DNA of 45,000 nucleotides from Chrysomallon squamiferum (lineage: Eukaryota > Mollusca > Gastropoda > Neomphalida > Peltospiridae): positions 3,902,258 through 3,947,257 of the forward strand of contig CM022676.1 in NCBI GenBank assembly GCA_012295275.1. Direction: 5' to 3'. The position numbers were made by a program, and so were the translations under genes. The notes beneath the pieces are model-generated. The model made no database searches, was not told where the DNA came from, and saw nothing but the letters and a program-made list of their open reading frames with translations. The stretch's first letter is position 1; each line of letters starts with the position of its first letter. Positions 42,211 to 45,000 of this stretch are shown here, one piece after another.

Positions 42211-42863
42211 AAGTCAAAAGCAAAAACGAGGAACATGCAGAAATATATTAATAATAATAATAAAAAATAATAATAACAATAAAATAAAGAACATAATAAT
42301 AAATTAAAGAAGCAAAGAAATGAAGAAAGTAATTATATAAACTATTGCAATGATAAAACTGCAGAATCTGGTCCAGAAAGTTCCTGAGAGCACAAATACA
42401 AACAAACAGTCTTTACTCTAGCAAATCAACACGCCAGGCCTGTTCTCCGAGCAATGTAAACAAACCTGAGAGAATTGATACTGACAATGCTGAAAAAGGG
42501 AAATCCTCATGCTGACATCAATTCAAGAGGAGATAAATGCGTAGCAGATCATGGTAAAAACTGTGTTCGTATTGAACTTGCAGAAGGCATTTCAAAGGTC
42601 ATAAACATCAATCCTTTTTCAAAGCCTGCTGATAAATTCGAGCCACAGGATGTATGCTGGGGGAACGGTAATGAAATTTACATAGTGGCTCCAGGATGGT
42701 TTTTGTGTACCATTTGGAATGAAGAATTCTGAAGAAGCTTGTCGTATCTGGGAAAATGCTCTCACTGTCTTGTGTTGCTATGGATACTGATGGCATGCTG
42801 TGGATTGGACAGACATATGGAGGAGTAGCAGAATGTGAAATCCACAAAAAAAAAAAAAAAAAA
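42211..42863 (+). pseudogene. Copy E 3' coding relic with NHL remnant, broken
   Basis: 42246-42310 is AAT-type microsatellite sitting where C and D have coding Thr repeats. From about 42345 the DNA matches the C/D relic (CAATGATAAAACTGCAGAA, GAGAATTGATACTGACAATG). From 42515 it matches the NHL remnant of A and B (HADINSRGDKCVADHGKNCV, KPADKFEPQDVCWG). A 7-base deletion near 42684 shifts the frame inside the first blade; the second blade (MDTDGMLWIGQT) survives in another frame. The last Lys/Asn codons are expanded into poly-A (about 42846-42865). Confidence 0.75.
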
Positions 42864-43296
42864 AATACATGTCAAGAAACAATAATATATCTATATCTAT
42901 ATATGTATATATGTATACAAACACACATACACTGACTTAAACAGGTAAATTTGATGGCACTACTACTGCAACAACTGATAAATTTGTCTATTAAATTTGA
43001 TTGTACTACTACAACAGCTGGTACTATTACATTTTGTGACACTACTACATCAAGTGAAACTATTAAATTTTATGATACTACTACTACTGATAACAAATTT
43101 GAGGATACTACTAAAACAACTGATACTATTAAATTTAATGACAATACTACCAGAATGTTAGCTTTTTGTACGTGCTGTGGTACTATTGTTACAGAACACA
43201 TAGTATTACTACTGGAACTACTACTACTACTACCATTTATTAACACTGCTTCTACTTCAACAGCTACTGCTATTTTACTAGTATAGCAACTCTATT
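42864..43296. repeat. Untranslated Thr-type minisatellite after copy E and right end of the array
   Basis: TA-rich DNA (42885-42920) is followed by the same minisatellite as after A and B (42945-43290), including the TTTGTACGTGCTGTGG segment kept in B. Homology to the other spacers stops after CAACTCTATTA at about 43296, which marks the right edge of the array. One frame is open for 111 codons with Thr-rich repeats but has no good start or family. Confidence 0.75.
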
Positions 43297-45000
43297 AGGA
43301 AAATAATAATCTTAACAAATAAATATATTCTTACGAATTCAAAAATTCTTTTCTGCAAGTTTGTAAAAAGTTTAAAACCGCATCAGGACTTTGTAATGTC
43401 CCCATATAATTGCATAAATTTTACTGTTTAAAACATTCCTTTGGAAAAGTTGCTCCATCATATTGATCATACATATGGAGCAATACATGTGTTGCTTGGT
43501 TAATGTAGCGTAAGTCTTAAAAGCTTTGATTGCTTTGTGAGTTTGCTATTGTGAGCAGATTTCAGCTCTGAATTTACCTTCTCTCACAACGGATGTTAAA
43601 CCAGTTTGGCAAAATTCGCATCAGTAACAGGAAAAAGTATCTTATTTTTTGAAATGACGTAATACTTTATGAATATTCAGAAAATGTGCATAGTTCCATT
43701 TTGATAATTTTATACTTAATAAGCAGCTCACTATATCTTGTACACACCTTTTATATTTATATGTTATTGCTTATAAAAGTCATTATTTTTTGTTTTCGCT
43801 GAGCTATCTCAGTTTGCAAAACACAAGATTTGTCTGTAGATGTTAGCATTTTCAACCTGCACAGATGTATTGTCAACAAGGCCACATAAAAAAAAATTGT
43901 GTTAGTGAAAAATGTCAATTAATAACTTAACATTAGTATTTAAATCGGGGAGGGGGGAGGTGTCAAAACCTAAGAATTTCTTGTAGTTTTCAGAAGATAA
44001 GTGTTCTTCAGGCTACTTAGAATTTATAATTTTCTCCAAACTAATGATTCCCTGTCGATGCTTCTTTTTTTTCTTTATTACTTTTTGTGAACAAACATCT
44101 GAAATCAGAAGAAAAAAATTAAAGTATATATATATTATAATAATAATCCTCCAGGACCCAAATTCTATGCAATTGCTGACAAGAATCAAGCAATTTATTT
44201 TATATGGCCTTATATATATATAAACTATGTAATAAAATTCTTTAACTGTAATTCAGAATAAAACAATTTAACAGAATTATGTTTACACTTGATCTTTGTT
44301 GTTCCCGAAAGAACATTTGTATCGATTATGATATAACAAAATAAAACCTAATTTGAAGTATGCAGCATAATGGGTTTTTTTCAGACTATTTCTTTGCATC
44401 ACTATAGGTAAACGTTAAACCCCAATTATTTGGGGACAATACACTGCATTTACCTGCTTCCTTACTCCAACATAATACTCTCTATTATATTTTATAGCCA
44501 ATTTACACCTCACTCCCCACACTCATACTCACATTCTAAACCTAAATTCAGCTGGATGATATATTAATATTGGTGGCAGAAATGTAATGTTAAATCATAT
44601 GGCTTTTCATGAACAATTAACAATAAAGTTGACAATGAAATAGTTGTAAATAACAATAGTCCTTCTTAGGTGTATATGAGATTTTCAAAGAAATAATATT
44701 CTGAATAGAAATAAACAGTATCATTTACATTACTTCAAATTGCTGTGGATCTGGTGACATCAGAGATAGTAGACAAGTCATAATATCGGATTAGTGAAAT
44801 ATGGAAGGGCCAGAAACATATCTGGGTAGATTAATAATGTACTGTAAATTGAAATAAATGACTGAAAAATAATATTTATAATCATGATATTGAATAATTC
44901 AATAATTGATCATATTTATGGCAGACGAGCAGTTAAAAAATAGTAAATAATTTTCCAATGATTCGGTGTCTATCAGAGTCGATTTCTTTCATGTAATTAT
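43297..45000. other. Unique AT-rich flank, no gene recognised
   Basis: No array homology and few long microsatellites. A G-rich stretch occurs near 43948-43960, and short TA runs near 44128 and 44212. No open frame with a domain, no tRNA-like boxes and no terminal repeats were found. Confidence 0.6.

Noticed and set aside
42951-43286. 111-codon Thr-rich frame after copy E as a separate gene
   Set aside because: It is the untranslated minisatellite also found after A and B, broken there by stops; no start or domain supports it.

Overview
This is a eukaryotic, AT-rich window packed with microsatellites (GATA, ATT/TTA, GA/TC, TG, TA, CATA and TAG runs). Its recognisable genes are animal innate-immunity-type families: a fibrinogen-related protein with five exons, and a tandem family of intronless RING/B-box (TRIM-type) ubiquitin ligases. 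Long TRIM/NHL clusters, fibrinogen-related proteins and this microsatellite load suggest a lophotrochozoan, most likely a mollusc. The species call is inference.

Layout. 1-2,500: simple repeats. 2,501-4,771 (minus): a complete five-exon gene for a secreted PAN/apple plus fibrinogen C-terminal domain protein of 327 aa; all splice sites can be read. 4,800-17,000: no convincing gene; microsatellites, a dead Tigger/pogo-like transposon piece (about 7,225-7,605), three diverged tandem repeats (8,700-9,110, period about 88; 9,903-10,013, period about 22; 13,731-14,050, period about 62) and a dispersed duplicate (9,613/10,608). 17,194-19,098 (plus): an intact intronless RING-B-box-B-box-coiled-coil-NHL gene, GC-rich against its surroundings. 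22,414-43,296: five near-identical plus-strand RING-B-box genes, here named copies A-E, with starts about 4.4-4.9 kb apart. 43,297-45,000: unique AT-rich DNA with no gene seen.

The main result is the structure of the 17-43 kb array. The noncoding DNA 3' of the NHL gene aligns by eye with the spacers after copies A-D, so that gene appears to be the oldest unit of a six-unit array. Its protein has nevertheless drifted far from copies A-E while its flank stays recognisable. The five young copies keep every zinc ligand of RING, B-box1 and B-box2, but their C-termini fall into different classes. A and B have an acidic region and two leftover NHL-like blades. C and D have a Thr/Lys-rich repeat tail. 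E is a truncated mosaic. B is intact; A has a one-base frameshift; C and D lose the ancestral frame at the same Lys/poly-A tract; E has several breaks downstream of its stop. A perfect 11-bp kappaB palindrome lies about 35-45 bp upstream of the start in A, C, D and E, next to a CRE/ATF octamer that is intact in A and D. B has a replaced proximal upstream region without the kappaB site.

Reading: a birth-and-death cluster of putatively inducible TRIM-like E3 ligases that conserves the ubiquitin-ligase front end and remodels the C-terminal, probably target-binding, back end by deletion, minisatellite growth and recombination.
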